Below the pieces are notes generated by a model that did no database searches, was not told where the DNA came from, and saw only the letters and a program-made list of their open reading frames with translations. Made by a program: the position numbers and the translations under genes. Below are positions 1-11,911 of a stretch of DNA of 60,000 bases, piece after piece (within the stretch, counting starts at the first letter, position 1; each line of letters opens with the position of its first letter). The stretch spans positions 4,748,231 to 4,808,230 of the forward strand of contig NC_134033.1 of assembly GCF_964204645.1 (NCBI RefSeq). The letters are read 5' to 3'. Source of the DNA: Tubulanus polymorphus. Taxonomy: Eukaryota; Nemertea; Palaeonemertea; Tubulaniformes; Tubulanidae.

Positions 1-3000
1 TGATAGCAATGCGCTTCTATATGAATCCATCCTCTTAGACACGTGGAGTTAAATAGTTCAAAGTTTTTCCGCTTTATTCCAGTTGTATCGTTTTGTGGAG
101 ATGCATTAAAATCGTTTCTTTCTGTTTCACAAATGAATGTCGTGTGCGTCTCCTCGATTTGACACGGGAATCGAACCCAGTTCGCCGATCCTCGTGGATT
201 ATTCAGTATCATCGCCGTACACGGCATATCGACGTCATTTATCGGTTGTTTTCTTAGCGGAGATATCAATCCTCGAATAACTTCTGGCATCGTTTCATTA
301 ACAGCAGCAGGTTTAAACCATTCTGCGTAACTGAACGGTTTCCCATCAGACCACGAGTAATAACCACTGGACTCCTTTAAAAACAAACAAACAAATATTT
401 GTTATACGTACATTGCAGAAAACCCTTTTTGGATTATTTTCTGTGTTCTAATCATTTCGGGAATAATTTAATATCTTGACACATGACAAGAATATAAATC
501 GTAATCATCGAAGTTCTATTAGATGATTAATATTTGATGTGTATTTTACCTGCCATTTCAATCCAATCATCACAATAAGCCCTGCCTGTGAATATGCCTC
601 AGAAAGCAGTTTTGTAGCGAACAGCTTTTTAACGGCCATCATTTCACGTTTAGAGTTGATACTGAGAAGATGTCCTCCATATTTCTGTTGACAGTAAATC
701 TCAGCGTTCTCCCAATTCAGACGTTCATGTTTAATGTATCTAATACACGAAACGCCTGAATCTAGAAAATCTGATCGGCAGCCATTGATTCGGTGTTTCT
801 TTAAAGGCGATTGTTCTAAAGTGTATTGGATTCGAAATATTGGCATGAACTTTGACAACTCAAAATATAAGTCATACCCGAGTAGACTGTACAATACAAG
901 TCCTGCTACTGCGTTATTTTCACATATTGTTGTTGTATGACGGGTTTCTGTAAAGGTGGAAAATAAATCGTTCCGATCATCAAATATTTTGATAATTTGT
1001 GTTAGCAATATTGATCCCCTTATGCGGGTACCAATAGATTCGGAGCATGATGTTTGTCCGATAAATTTAAACAGGAATCTGATGTAATGATTTATATTTT
1101 TGTCAGTAGGAAAAGAAAAACTAAAGAATATAGTTAGGGAGGTTGATAATCCAGGGAAGTCCGGTGACTGCACGAGTCCACAATCTACGTTTCTTGAAAT
1201 TCCTCCGAATGACCTTGGATACAGTTGACTTTGTTTTAATTTCTGACATTTACGTCGTAATACAATCATTAGTGGTGACCTCCAGAATTCATACCTAGTT
1301 CGTAATGATTTCACATGGTTAAATACGAGACTGCTATTTAAAACGTGACTATTGAGACTTATCGTTAAACAGGGAGTCCTAGCTGTACGATAACATCTGT
1401 CAATTTGATATTCGTGTTCTGATAATACATCAATGTTTTCTATCGGTAGGCGTCGATTTTCAGGTGTAATCACGAGACAGTATGACGTCATTGTAATTTG
1501 TCGTCCTCCTTCCTGGAGAACATACCCGTCACAATCAGTAGGAACTAATTTTAGTCTACCAGTTACTAGTTTATCATGCCAGTTGTAAGCGTACGCTACT
1601 ACAGTAACCGGTCCCCCTGATGTAATCAGGCTGACGACAGATCGACCGTAGTATGAACCAGGACAATACGGACCATAGCGTCTAGCTGTGAAATTACTAC
1701 CATCAAATATATAAAAACCAGCTCGATCACAATTCTCTGATAGCACTGTTAGTTTCAAAACTGATGATGTATCCTCATAGATGTCGATTTTCGAGCTGAG
1801 TGCAAATCTACTGATACGATATTGTAACTTCCGTTTCGAATATCCGGGGAACAGACTATATTGCGACACTCTATGATGATGTGACACCTAAAATAGATTT
1901 GAACAAATGATTAATATTGATTCGATATTGATAAAAAAATATTCTACAGCATGTTTTCATGTTCTTTTTACCAACTTTTTTATCTTCCACTTTGACGTCT
2001 GTTTCCTTCAATGATTTTATTTTGTAGTCGATCGATGTTGAATTCCTCAACGATTTTCCGGAAAGATTCTCTGATAACAGTAAACACAATATCACGAGAA
2101 ATCCGTCAGATTTTACGCCTAACGATTCCAGGTAGTTTTCGCCGAGTAAAATATCAGTTCCGACAACCGTTAAACCCTCCAGTTTATAAACACCGATGAC
2201 GTCACCGGAAGTGACGAGATCACGTGACCAGTTGAAGACGACGTACTGCAGTATTTCAGCTGTGATAGACCAGCAGTATAAGCGTTTAGACCGAGTTATT
2301 ACGTGCGGCCTATCACCAGGAATGAGCACTCCAGATTTGTTTTTATAAATCGAAATCGATGGATTCGAAATATTCCAATCTGATATTCTATACAGTTTTA
2401 CAAATAGATTAGTTTTGAGAGTCACTCGGACCTGTCTCATTGAAAAAGTGACGATAGCTCTGTTAGTTTTAGTGTAAATAGAGATGGGCGGATGTCCGGT
2501 TTGTTCCCGTATATTCATTATAGGTTCACTTGTGTTCCATCCGTCATAAATTTGAACGGTCAAATCTAAACCTGCTTGTAACAATCTAAAATCTATTCTC
2601 TCAAAAGTCAGATTCATACCGAAACCCTCTGGTATCCCGGACCACTCCAGCTGCAGGAAACTACATAATATTCCATACATTTCGATGATAGCAAATTTAT
2701 AACCAGTTTCAAAAGTTTGCAATTGTTTTAGTTTGTTGGACGAACAGTGGTGAACAGTTTTTAGATGGTTTTCCTCCAAACGATAAAATACATAAACTCT
2801 ACTTCCTTTCACAACATCATTTACATCACTCTTAAACATCAACGATAATGAATTACTGCGGTAAATATCTAATTGTTTTCCATCACCGCACAGTAAGTTA
2901 TCAGAATCGCTGATGCGAAGATAGTTATCTCTACAGAATATAGACGGCTCGATGTCGTAGTAAACTTGGACGCGAAAGGTACCCGGTAAAGAGCTGTTGA

Positions 3001-3208
3001 CGAACCAATGACATTCAACACCGCGCGTAAACGACGGATAATTCGGTGAAACGATGTAACCGGACGTAGAATCGAGTGAAAACCACGTATTGTTACACCG
3101 TGAACTGACAGTTACAGACGGTTGATCGGTAGAGATCCGATCAGTCGTCTGAACCGACGACAGTGTCATTAGTAGAATGAGTAATAACGTTAAGAGACTG
3201 CGCGTCAT
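1..3208 (-). CDS. Receptor copy A: CUB/C-type lectin/LDLa/LRR/7TM receptor (GRL101-like), cut by window edge
   Basis: Three-exon gene read right to left: exon 1 3208-1976, exon 2 1887-550, exon 3 374 to beyond base 1. The start is the ATG at 3208 (MTRSLL...), which opens a hydrophobic signal peptide; a GTG 36 bases upstream is in frame but unlikely. Exon 1 (411 codons) begins with a CUB domain (GYIVSPNYPS, then CHWFV). Exon 2 (446 codons) has a further CUB (CGLVQSPDFPG) and the first half of a C-type lectin domain. Visible exon 3 completes the lectin domain (FICE end) and enters the second one; LDLa, LRR and 7TM parts would lie off the left edge. Everything seen is open. The donor of exon 1 is GTTGGT where B, C and D have GTGAGT, so splicing of intron 1 (about 88 bp, shorter than in the other copies) may be weak. 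Exon 1 pairs with copy C, exon 2 with copy D. Confidence 0.85.
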
Positions 3209-4915
3209 GTTGACATTCTCCTCGATCAGTTTAACTCTAAACACAGTGAGTAGATTTTAATCCAATTAATGTTGGGCGTTTCCGAGTGAGTGAGGGAGAG
3301 AGAGCGGTAGAGAGGATGAGTCAGACTACACGGCGCTCACTAAAAATTAAATTCGATAATCTACGAAACCGAGTAATGATTAACGAGATTAAAAATCTTA
3401 TTCGACATTCAGTGCCTAGTTAGTTCTATATTCATATATCTACATACAATTTTAAAATGTCCTTCGTCCCGTGGTAAATCGAAAACGCTACTGCGGCAAG
3501 CGATGATTCAGAGATAATCCTCCAGGTGTCGCTAGTGGCACTGGGTTACCGCACTGCAAATTTATTTTTCACAAGAGACCCGCGCATGCGCAGTAATAGA
3601 CACCATGATCATCAGACGATCCCAATTTTGATTGTCGATAGTAAATGGCGGCTGTTTTGATAGTAGTTATTCTATATTTAGAGAGTCCGGAGCGTAAGGG
3701 CATGAGGTTTATACCACAGGGTCGAAAGGGTCAGAGTTAGGTTTGGGTTCGAGAAGGCTTAGGTTTAGGATTAGGGTTTTAACGGGAAAAACAATAGGAA
3801 CAAATGTAATAAATGTATGTATAGTTAAAAGTTGCTTAGCCGGCACTCGAGCTTGTGTGTTCAAATCCAATTTTCAAAATATCAACTTTCAATTTTCCAA
3901 GACGACTAAACATACTGAAAAACTGATAAAGATAATTATCTAAGAACTATTTTATTATGTTAATGTGATGATATTGTAACTGCTGATAAGTGACCTATCT
4001 ACAATAAACGACTTTGCAGTTGCTCATTCTTACCAGAAAGATCTGGGCGTATTAAAGATTCGTAACCATCTTTGAAATAAAGGGCAACGCAACCACCCTT
4101 AACATCATTCGAGCGGCTTTTGAAAATACTATTGTAGCCAGGTAGTTTATAAAGATTATTGTTATGGGCATTATCATTACTCCTAGTCTCAGTAAGATGA
4201 GATAAGATCCTATGATAGAAAAATCGGATTTCATACAATTGATGTAGTCAGTGAAAGAATCAAAATTTTTGTTGCAACTTCGAATATTAAAAGTGCAAAT
4301 TGAGAATTGACTTTTATCGAATTCAAAGTTATTTTCATCATACTGACAATTAGAAAATCATTTCTGAAAATAATGCAGTTCAGCACCCTGGATTTTAATG
4401 CGCGCTTTAAAAAACTGACCACCGATTTTCATATCGCTCCCATGTCGCATTGTGGCAAATTTGAGACATGTTTTTTGCATCACTGAAAACTAGAGATTCA
4501 TACGGTTTAAATGTTGTTAAAACTGTCAATTTCCAACAATGGACCAAAGAAACGTGATGCAGGACAAAAGTGCCCTAACAAAATGGCGGCTATAGTAACT
4601 GTACGTTTTTTTAACCTTGTTATAACGAGTTCGGATATAAAGATTTATCAGTCATGACGAACCGAGAATTTCATCCCGAATCGGATAATTTCAATAATTT
4701 TAAACCGGATAAGCCGGGCTGGCGATGGTCTGCAATTTCGGGGTACGCGTTAATAGAAGCCCCGTTTGGTAGGCGCTGTCTTTACTGTGGTTCATCGTAA
4801 TATTTTCAAATACCGTATTATGTTTAATATCTGATCGTGTTTTTTGATGTGTAGCGGTTATCACTAAAACTGCATTGTAGAGGAAATAAGTTATAATCAT
4901 TCATCAAAACTATCA
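3209..4915. repeat. Intergenic spacer between A and B; segmental duplicate of 24303-25990
   Basis: This stretch holds the 5' flank of copy A and the 3' flank of copy B. It is near-identical, with small indels, to the spacer between C and D. Shared landmarks in the same order are the TGTTGGGCGTTTCC block just upstream of the start codon, a GCGCATGCGCAG motif (about 3590), a TTAGG-rich stretch (about 3730-3780), a LINE endonuclease relic (3999-4238) and the AAAATGGCGGCTATAG region. The duplicated spacer is the main proof that A-B and C-D arose as a two-gene block. I see no intact gene in it. Confidence 0.85.
3999..4238 (-). mobile_element. LINE endonuclease fragment in the A-B spacer
   Basis: The minus-strand reading resembles the N-terminal part of an APE-type endonuclease of non-LTR retrotransposons: a TETxSNxNAHNNN stretch followed by LPGYNSIFKSRSNDVKGG and CVALYFKDGY. 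This corresponds to the ...TETW...GY...R..RGGGVALYV pattern of LINE ORF2. The copy is short and frame-disturbed near its start; the duplicate at 25084-25308 reads more cleanly (LTETWSNNNAHNNN). It predates the block duplication, since both spacers carry it at the same place. Confidence 0.6.
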
Positions 4916-7900
4916 TCATTTGATTGGTTGTCGTTTTCTGCGTTTATTTCGAGCTCGTATGGATTTCATATCGATTGTTAGAATAGTGTAAAGAAGCGGG
5001 TTCAGAGTCGAGTTTATCGGCAAGAAAAGAATGGCCAGCCAAGCGGCCACCTGGTTCGGTATCTCGACCGAAAATACGGCGCAAAACTGAACGATTATTA
5101 ACGGTAACCAGCAAAATAAATTACACAAATTGATGACTAAACTGCGTCGAGCTAGAACGAGTTCTGTAGGATCGGCTCTACCCGAACCGGACCTGCTTCC
5201 GGATACATACTTGTACATCTGCGCGTACGACATCATTATCAGAGTGAGAATGATCGCGTTTAATACAGCGAATATAGCGAACGAATATTGCCAACCATTG
5301 ACATCTATAGATATTAAATTCATAGGTAAACAGATACCCGTACTACCGTAAAAATTATCACCGAAATAAGACGACCGAGACAGCGGCAGAAAGGCGATTA
5401 AACTCAGAAATATCCAGCATAAACAAGACAGAATCATAATAATATTTGAGGATAAAACCGGGTTACCGGAAAATGGGTCGATTATATTCGAATATCTGAA
5501 ACGCGTGAGGAGAAGGAGAAATGTTAAAGAGCCTTCGCAAGATATCGTCACCACAATTCCGGCGACACCGCATAATGAACTACGAGTCCAAGTTTCAGTA
5601 TTCAGAAAATAAACACCTTTATAAACGTGATCAGTTGCAGCGATCAGAAACAGATAAACAGACATCAGGAAATCACAAAGCGCAATATTAATGATGAGGA
5701 TATCCGACGATTTATTTTGTGTTTCTGACGAAACTCGAATCGACCTAAAACGAAATAAGATAACGGTAATATTGGAAACGAATGTAAAACAAGCGATGAT
5801 CCAGATAACAGCTGTGAGGACAGTGTTCTCAATGAGGTCTGAACACGATGAGAATTGATCAGGATCCGGGAGACACCGGTCAATATTCGGCGCCATACAA
5901 CAGAATTTATACGCGTCCGAAGCGAGAAAATATAAAGACGTCAGATTATCAAAGATATTATTTTCCGTAGAAATGATCCGAGAATTGTTGGTGAAATCTA
6001 GAACTCCCAGTGACCTCAACCCAGTAAACGCGTATCTGGATATTGATTCGATTACGTTACTGCTGATATTCAAATATTTCAGCGCTGGTAAACCTCGGAA
6101 TACGTTACGAGTAAGAATCGATATAGAGAGTTCACGGAGATCCATAACCGGAAGTGACGTCAAACCGTTGAAGCTTCCATCGTTCAAATATCTCAGCGGA
6201 TTTCCAGCGAGTAAAAGTTGTTTCAAACTGTTTAAACCAGTGAATGTATTAGTATCTAGTGATACTAGGCGATTATACGACATATCTAATGTATTTAGAT
6301 TGTGTAGATTAGAAAACGCGTTGGAGACAATGTCAGATAAATGATTACGGGAAATATTGAGTAAGAAAAGGTACAGAAAAGAGGAAAATGTCGATTCATT
6401 GAATCTAACTCGGTTATTCGATAAAATCAAAACTCGAGTCGAAGCGGCAAAAATTCCAGATATATCCGATGAAAAAGTATTTTCACAATCGATGAAACGA
6501 CCTTGACATTTACAATAGTTAGGACACGTGACGTCGCAGTAAGCCTCGTCATCCGAGTTATGTTTACAATTAACGACGCCATCGCAAACTTCCGACTGAG
6601 GAATACATCGATGTTCGTCAGCGCATTTAAACATTCCCGGACACGAAAAAGTTTCGCAATTGAATTCATCTTCTGAATTGGGACAATCTGATCGACCATC
6701 GCACACGTGTCTAATCGGTATACAATAAGACGATGGACATTTCACTGTACCAGCTGGACATTCAAACTCATTACAATTCAGTAAATGTTCGAGTCTTCTA
6801 CAAACAGGAAAACCTGTCGACATTGTTTCTAAAATACATCTTTCTCTTCTCGCGTAACAATGAGGAGAATCGAATGAACATCTTTGTTTATCCGATTCGT
6901 TACAGAGTGAAGTGAAATTGGTCGTGCAGTAGTTCTCTGTAGTGCAGTGAATTTGTGGTTTGATCGTTATATTGGTCGTTACTATTTCATCTTCTTCGAG
7001 GTCCCCGCCACAATCTACAACGCCATCCCGAAACAACAGAGAACTGATACATTCGCCATTTACGCACAAAAACCCGTTACATTCCCCCGAAGAGCAGTCG
7101 ATCTCATCGGATTTATCTTGACAGTCAACCAGTCCATCGCATCGTTTATATTTATCCACACATTGTCCGCCGTTACACTTAAATTGATCAGAGGAACATA
7201 AAATATGATAGCACGAGTTCTCATCCGAGCCATCGACGCAATCTCTCATAAGGTCACAGAAACCGCTAATCGATATAACCTGTCCATCGTTACAGGGGAA
7301 CTGACTGTGTAAATTGATATCCGTACAATCGAGTTCATCTTCACCGTGTTGACAGTCGTTTCTGGTATCGCATACGCGATGGTCACTGATACATCTTTGA
7401 TCGTTACATTCAAACTGCCACGATTTACAACCGCTTATAGAAGCCAACTCTTTACCAGTTACATCATAGGAACATAGCACGGAATGCGCTTCATCTGTGA
7501 CATTATTGAAGGCAGTCACTGACCATTTCACTGTTTGAAAATATGTTATCCAATCTCTAATTACAACTGGTTTTATTGCCACAATTCTTCCGCTGGTATG
7601 ATTAGTCAGTATAGCGCCATATTGATGCTGATAGTGGAAAACATTTATCAAATACTGAATTTCAATACTAGATGTTATTATACCTATGTCTCCGCCGATT
7701 GTAAAACACATTTCTCTGGCTGTTTGGATTGTTAAACTTTCAGTATGGAGCGTTTGCCAGTCTGTAAGTATTTGATAGCAATGCGCTTCTATATGAATCC
7801 ATCCTCTTAGACACGTGGAGTTAAATCGTTCAATGTTTTCCCGCTTTATTTCAGTTGTATCGTTTTGTGAAGATGCATTAAAATCGTTTCTTTCTGTTTC

Positions 7901-8146
7901 ACAAATGAATGTCGTGTGCGTCTCCTCGATTTGACACGGGAATCGAACCCAGTTCGCCGATCCTCGTGGATTATTCAGTATCATCGCCGTACACGGCATA
8001 TTGACGTCATTTATCGGCTGTTTTCTTAGCGGAGATATCAATCCTCGAATAACTTCTGGTATCGTTTCATTAACAGCAGCAGGTTCAAACCATTCTGTGT
8101 AACTGAACGGTTTCCCGTCAGACCTCGAGTAATAACTACTGGACTC
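4916..8146 (-). CDS. Copy B exon 3: lectin end, second lectin domain, LDLa, LRR, 7TM
   Basis: Single exon of 1077 codons including stop; the acceptor is AAAG|GAG or, by comparison with E, three bases later. In order: SDGKPFSYTEW to NWVRFPC and FICE (end of lectin domain 1); CLRGW...VLCSY (lectin-like 2); LDLa modules with Cys-x-SDE signatures such as CDTRNDCQHGEDELDC, CVDGSDENSC and CDGRSDCPNSEDEFNC; a Cys-rich insert (about residues 1211-1296); LRRNT CPNYCKCQGRFIDC; seven LRRs; CCMAPNIDRC hinge; seven membrane spans. TM3 ends TRFRY where DRY is usual. TM7 keeps NPLLY. The tail is short and basic (RARNKRRKRQPIK). Confidence 0.9.
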   Translation of the reverse strand, partial: ESSSYYSRSDGKPFSYTEWFEPAAVNETIPEVIRGLISPLRKQPINDVNMPCTAMILNNPRGSANWVRFPCQIEETHTTFICETERNDFNASSQNDTTEIKRENIERFNSTCLRGWIHIEAHCYQILTDWQTLHTESLTIQTAREMCFTIGGDIGIITSSIEIQYLINVFHYQHQYGAILTNHTSGRIVAIKPVVIRDWITYFQTVKWSVTAFNNVTDEAHSVLCSYDVTGKELASISGCKSWQFECNDQRCISDHRVCDTRNDCQHGEDELDCTDINLHSQFPCNDGQVISISGFCDLMRDCVDGSDENSCYHILCSSDQFKCNGGQCVDKYKRCDGLVDCQDKSDEIDCSSGECNGFLCVNGECISSLLFRDGVVDCGGDLEEDEIVTTNITIKPQIHCTTENYCTTNFTSLCNESDKQRCSFDSPHCYARRERCILETMSTGFPVCRRLEHLLNCNEFECPAGTVKCPSSYCIPIRHVCDGRSDCPNSEDEFNCETFSCPGMFKCADEHRCIPQSEVCDGVVNCKHNSDDEAYCDVTCPNYCKCQGRFIDCENTFSSDISGIFAASTRVLILSNNRVRFNESTFSSFLYLFLLNISRNHLSDIVSNAFSNLHNLNTLDMSYNRLVSLDTNTFTGLNSLKQLLLAGNPLRYLNDGSFNGLTSLPVMDLRELSISILTRNVFRGLPALKYLNISSNVIESISRYAFTGLRSLGVLDFTNNSRIISTENNIFDNLTSLYFLASDAYKFCCMAPNIDRCLPDPDQFSSCSDLIENTVLTAVIWIIACFTFVSNITVILFRFRSIRVSSETQNKSSDILIINIALCDFLMSVYLFLIAATDHVYKGVYFLNTETWTRSSLCGVAGIVVTISCEGSLTFLLLLTRFRYSNIIDPFSGNPVLSSNIIMILSCLCWIFLSLIAFLPLSRSSYFGDNFYGSTGICLPMNLISIDVNGWQYSFAIFAVLNAIILTLIMMSYAQMYKYVSGSRSGSGRADPTELVLARRSLVINLCNLFCWLPLIIVQFCAVFSVEIPNQVAAWLAILFLPINSTLNPLLYTILTIDMKSIRARNKRRKRQPIK

Positions 8147-11119
8147 CTTTAAAAACAAATACTTATTGTACATACATTGCAGTAAACTCTTTTTGGATTC
8201 TGTGTTCTAATCATTTTTGGAATAACCGAATATCTTGACACATGACAGGAACATACATCATTATACCAAAGCTCAATTAGATGATTGATATTTGATATGA
8301 ATATTACCTGCCATCTCAATGCAATCATCACAATAAGCGCCGCTTGTGAATATCCCTCATGAAGCAGTTTTGTAGCGAACAGCTTTTTCACGGCCATCAT
8401 TTCACGTTGAGAGTTGATACTGAGAAGATGTCCTCCATATTTCTGTTGACAGTAAATTTCAGCGTTCTCCCAATTCAGACGTTCGTGTTTGATGTATCTA
8501 ATACACGAAACGCCTGAATCTAGAAAATCTGATCGGCAGCCATTGATTCGATGTTTCAGTAAAGGCGATTGTTCTACATTGTATTGAATTCGAAATATTG
8601 GCATGAACTTTGACAGCTCAAAATACAAGTCATACCCGAGTAGACTGTACAATACAAGTCCTGCTACTGCGTTATTTTCACATATTTTGGTTATATGACG
8701 GGTTTCAGTAATGGAAAATGAATTATTTGGATCATCAAATATTTTAATGATTTGTCTTAGTAATATTGATCCCCTTGTGTGGGTACTAACAGATTCGGAG
8801 CATGATGTTTGTCCGATAAATTTAAACAGGAATCTGATGTAATGATTTATATTTTTGTCAGTAGGAAAAGAGAAAATAAAGAATATAGTTAAAGAGGTTG
8901 ATAATCCAGGGAAGTTCGGTGACTGCACGAGTCCACAATGTACAGCGTGCCTTGCGTTTCCACCCCTAAAACCTGGAACCATTTGACTTGGTTTTAATTT
9001 CTGACATTTACGTCGTAATTCAATCATCAGTGGGTACCTCCAGAATCCATATTCAGTGCGTAATAATTTTAAATGGTTTAATACGAGACTGGTGTTTAAC
9101 ACGTGGCTATTGAGTCTTATCGTTGGACACGGATTCCTACTTCCAGGATAACAACTGTCAATTTGATATTCGTGTTCTGATAATACATCTATGTTTTCTA
9201 TCGGTAGGCGTCGATTTTCAGGTGTAATCACGAGACAAAATGACGTCATAGTGAACTTACGTTCTCCTTCCTGTAGAACATACCCGTCACAGTCAGTAGG
9301 AACTAATTTTAGTCTACCCGATACTAGTTTATCATGCCAGTTGTAAGCGTACGCTACTACAGTAACCGGTCCACCTGATGTAATCAGACTGACGACAGAT
9401 CGACCGTAGTATGAACCAGGACAATACGGACCATAGCGTCTAGCTGTGAAATTACTACCATAAAATATATAAAAACCAGCTCGGTCACAATTCTCCGATA
9501 AAATGTTCAGTTTTAATCCGCGTGATGTATCCTCATAGATGTCGATTTTCGAGCTGAGTGCAAATCTACTGATACGATATTGTAACTTCCGTTTCGGATA
9601 ACGGGGGAACAGACTGTCATGGTACACTGAATGAGTATTTCTAACCTACAATAGATGCAAACATAGAGTAAATCATCGGTATTCAATAAATGTTCATTCC
9701 GTATTTTCCTTTGCCCATTAACCGACAAATATTGCAACTCTGCCGTTAAAGGGTCAATGACTTGTGTTCGATCAGGTTTGATTTCAAAAAATCACGATTC
9801 ATGTGAATTCTACACATTATTTCATCGTTGATAAAACAATTTCAAATCAATACAATAAATGTAAAAGATATTTTCAAGCTGTTTTAACTCACTTTTTTAT
9901 CTTCCACTTTGACGTCTGTTTCCTTCAATGATTCTATTTTGTATTCGATCGATGTTGAATTCATCAACGATTTTCCGAAAAGATTCTCTGATAACAGTAA
10001 ACACAATATCACGAGAAATCCGTCAGATTTTACGCCTAACGATTCCAGGTAGTTTTCGCCGAGTAAAATATCAGTTCCGACAACCGTTAAACCTTCCAGT
10101 TTATAAACACCGATGACGTCACCGGAAGTGACGAGATCACGTGACCAGTTGAAGACGACGTACTGCAGTATTTCAGCTGTGATAGACCAGCAGTATAAGC
10201 GTTTAGACAGAGTTATTACGTACGGCCTATCACCAGGAATGAGCACTCCAGATTTGCTTTTATAAATCGAAATCGATGGATTAGAAATATTCCAATCTGA
10301 TATTCTATACAGTTTTACAAATAGATTAGTTTTGAGGGATAATCCGGCCTGTTTCATTGAAAAAGTGATGATAGGTCTATTAGTTTTAGTGTAAATAGAG
10401 ATGGGCGGATGTCCGGTTTGTTCCCGTATATTCATTATAGGTTCAGTTGTGTTCCATCCGTCATAAATTTGAACGGTCAAATTCAAACCTGGTTGTTTTA
10501 TTCTGAAATCTATTTTCTCAAAAGTCAAATTCATACCAAAACCCTCTGGTAACCCGGACCACTCGAGCTGCAGGAAATTACATATTCCAAACATCCAGGT
10601 GATCAATTTATAACCAGTTTTTAAAGTTTGCAATTGTTTTAGTTTGTTGGACGAACAGTGATGAACAGTTTTCAGATGTTTTTCCTCCAAACGATAAAAT
10701 ACATAAACTCGACTTCCTTTCACAACATCATTTACATCACTCTTAAACATCAACGATAATGAATTACTGCGGTAGATATCTAATTGTTTTCCAGCACCGC
10801 ACAGTAAGTTATCAGAATCGCTGATGTGAAGATAGTTATCTCTACAGAATATCGACGGCTCGATGTCGTAGTAAACTTGGATGCGAAAGGTACCCGGTAA
10901 AGAGCTGTTGACGAACCAGCGACATTCAACACCGCGCGTAAACGACGGATAGTTCGGTGAAACGATGTAACCGGACGTAGAATCGAGTGAAAACCACGTA
11001 TTGTTACACCGTGAACTGACAGTTACAGACGGTTGATAGGTAGAGATCCGATCAGTCGTCTGAACCGACGACAGTTTCATTAGTAGAATGAGTAATAACG
11101 TTAAGAGACTGCGCGTCAT
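4916..11119 (-). CDS. Receptor copy B: intact CUB/C-type lectin/LDLa/LRR/7TM receptor (GRL101-like)
   Basis: Complete gene with three exons (11119-9893, 9645-8308, 8146-4916), both introns phase 0 and GT-AG, predicted product about 1931 aa. Domain order from residue 1: signal peptide, several CUB-type modules, C-type lectin domain split by intron 2, second lectin-like domain (about 967-1080), LDLa repeats (about 1095-1392), LRRNT plus seven 24-residue LRRs (about 1396-1596), a Cys hinge and a rhodopsin-like 7TM (about 1630-1913) with a short basic tail. The LDLa-LRR-7TM half is the layout of type-C LGRs such as Lymnaea GRL101 and relaxin receptors (family knowledge). A plasma-membrane receptor with a very large binding ectodomain is inferred; the ligand is unknown. 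It is one of two complete copies here. Upstream sequence resembles that of D. Confidence 0.9.
8308..9645 (-). CDS. Copy B exon 2: CUB modules and first half of C-type lectin domain
   Basis: 446 codons between acceptor TTGTAG (9646-9647 side) and donor CAG|GTAAT. It contains a CUB-type half-module (ENCDRAGFYIF...YCPGSYYG), a Cys module (CDGYVLQEGE... to RRKCQ), a recognisable CUB domain (CGLVQSPNFPG...SCSES...ICENNAV) and the lectin-fold start (SCIRYIKHERLNWENAEIYC and GGHLLSINS). The lectin domain is finished only after splicing to exon 3, which fixes the gene model. Exon-2 diagnostic residues (NPCPTI, GGNARHAV, SPNFPG) resemble copy C rather than D, unlike exons 1 and 3. Confidence 0.85.
9893..11119 (-). 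CDS. Copy B exon 1: signal peptide and CUB-type modules
   Basis: 409 codons, ending at donor GTGAGT. The start ATG at 11119 is followed by MTRSLLTLLLILLM, a typical signal peptide; the GTG 36 bases further upstream is not needed. A clear CUB domain follows (about residues 38-145: C-N-N-T, GYIVSPNYPS, then GVECRWFV and an IFCRDNYL/LLC pair). Two further Cys-poor modules with CUB-like strands follow, the last with LYCWSI and LVILCLL. Many N-x-S/T sites indicate heavy glycosylation outside the cell. The STYQP and LMKLSS residues are shared with D and differ from A and C (STDQP, LMTLSS). Confidence 0.85.
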
Positions 11120-11911
11120 GTTGACATTCTCCTCGATCAGTTTAACTCTAACCACAGCGAATAGATATTAATCCAATTAATGTTGGACGTTTTTCATTGG
11201 ACCGAGATAGAGCTGGATGAGACACAGACTACACGGCGCCCAGTAAAAATAAATTCGATAATTTCCGAAACCGAATTAATGATTAACTAGATTCAAATGG
11301 AATGTAAAAATGTTATTCGATATTTTGTGCCGAGTCAGTTTTATATACGTACATACAATTTCAAAACTCTAAATTCAAAACGTCCTATTTCGGCTACTAA
11401 TTCTCGCCCGTTGTAAGGTGCTGCTCTCCTCATCGTTAGCGGATTTTCTAGATACTAACTTGAGTCGACTGGCCATCGATTTGTTGAGGAGGCCGTGTTG
11501 ATTGCCAGACTCGATTCATATCTTTCTATCTTAAAATAGGGATTGACTCTGCTATTCGTTTGATTATTATGATTTGGTGTCCCATGTAAACACACCACAC
11601 CTGCCGGTAGCGAAACAGGGGTTTTGATTTTGAAATCGGAAATCGAAGTATAGATAAAGTCGTGTGATCGGCGGTCAAAATTACAGAATTTTTATGTTTA
11701 AATCGAAGTACTATTGGAGAATGAAAATCCCGCTTAAAAGAGCATAGTGGCAGCAACTTGCGATACAGCTAGCGGTAGTATTTCGCCGTATCCAGAAATT
11801 CCACTGTATCCACAGTTTTAGTCACTGTTGCAGTTTGCGGCGTGGCTCGGTGGATCAAGCTGTTTCACTCAGGACATAATGCTTTCGTGTTAGGACATAA
11901 TCAGCGTCCGA
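11120..11911. other. Upstream flank of copy B, no gene seen
   Basis: The first roughly 230 bases match the flank upstream of D (shared GAATTAATGA and the TTTTGTGCCGAGTCAG block up to TATATACGTA), so a common promoter region is likely; no clear TATA box was assigned. The rest shows no coding structure. Near 11838-11862 the plus strand has TGGCTCGGTGGATCAAGC, which fits a pol III A box and may be the head of a tRNA-derived SINE. No matching B box was found at the expected distance, so this is weak. Confidence 0.4.

Noticed and set aside
3725-3785. Interstitial telomere repeat (TTAGGG-like words)
   Set aside because: Only irregular TTAGG/TTAGGG words, no regular tandem; duplicated merely as part of the A-B and C-D spacer.
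5130-7201. Long antisense frames over exon 3 of copy B (similar ones over C, D and E)
   Set aside because: They are shadows of the real coding frame, recur identically in paralogues, and have no domain character.
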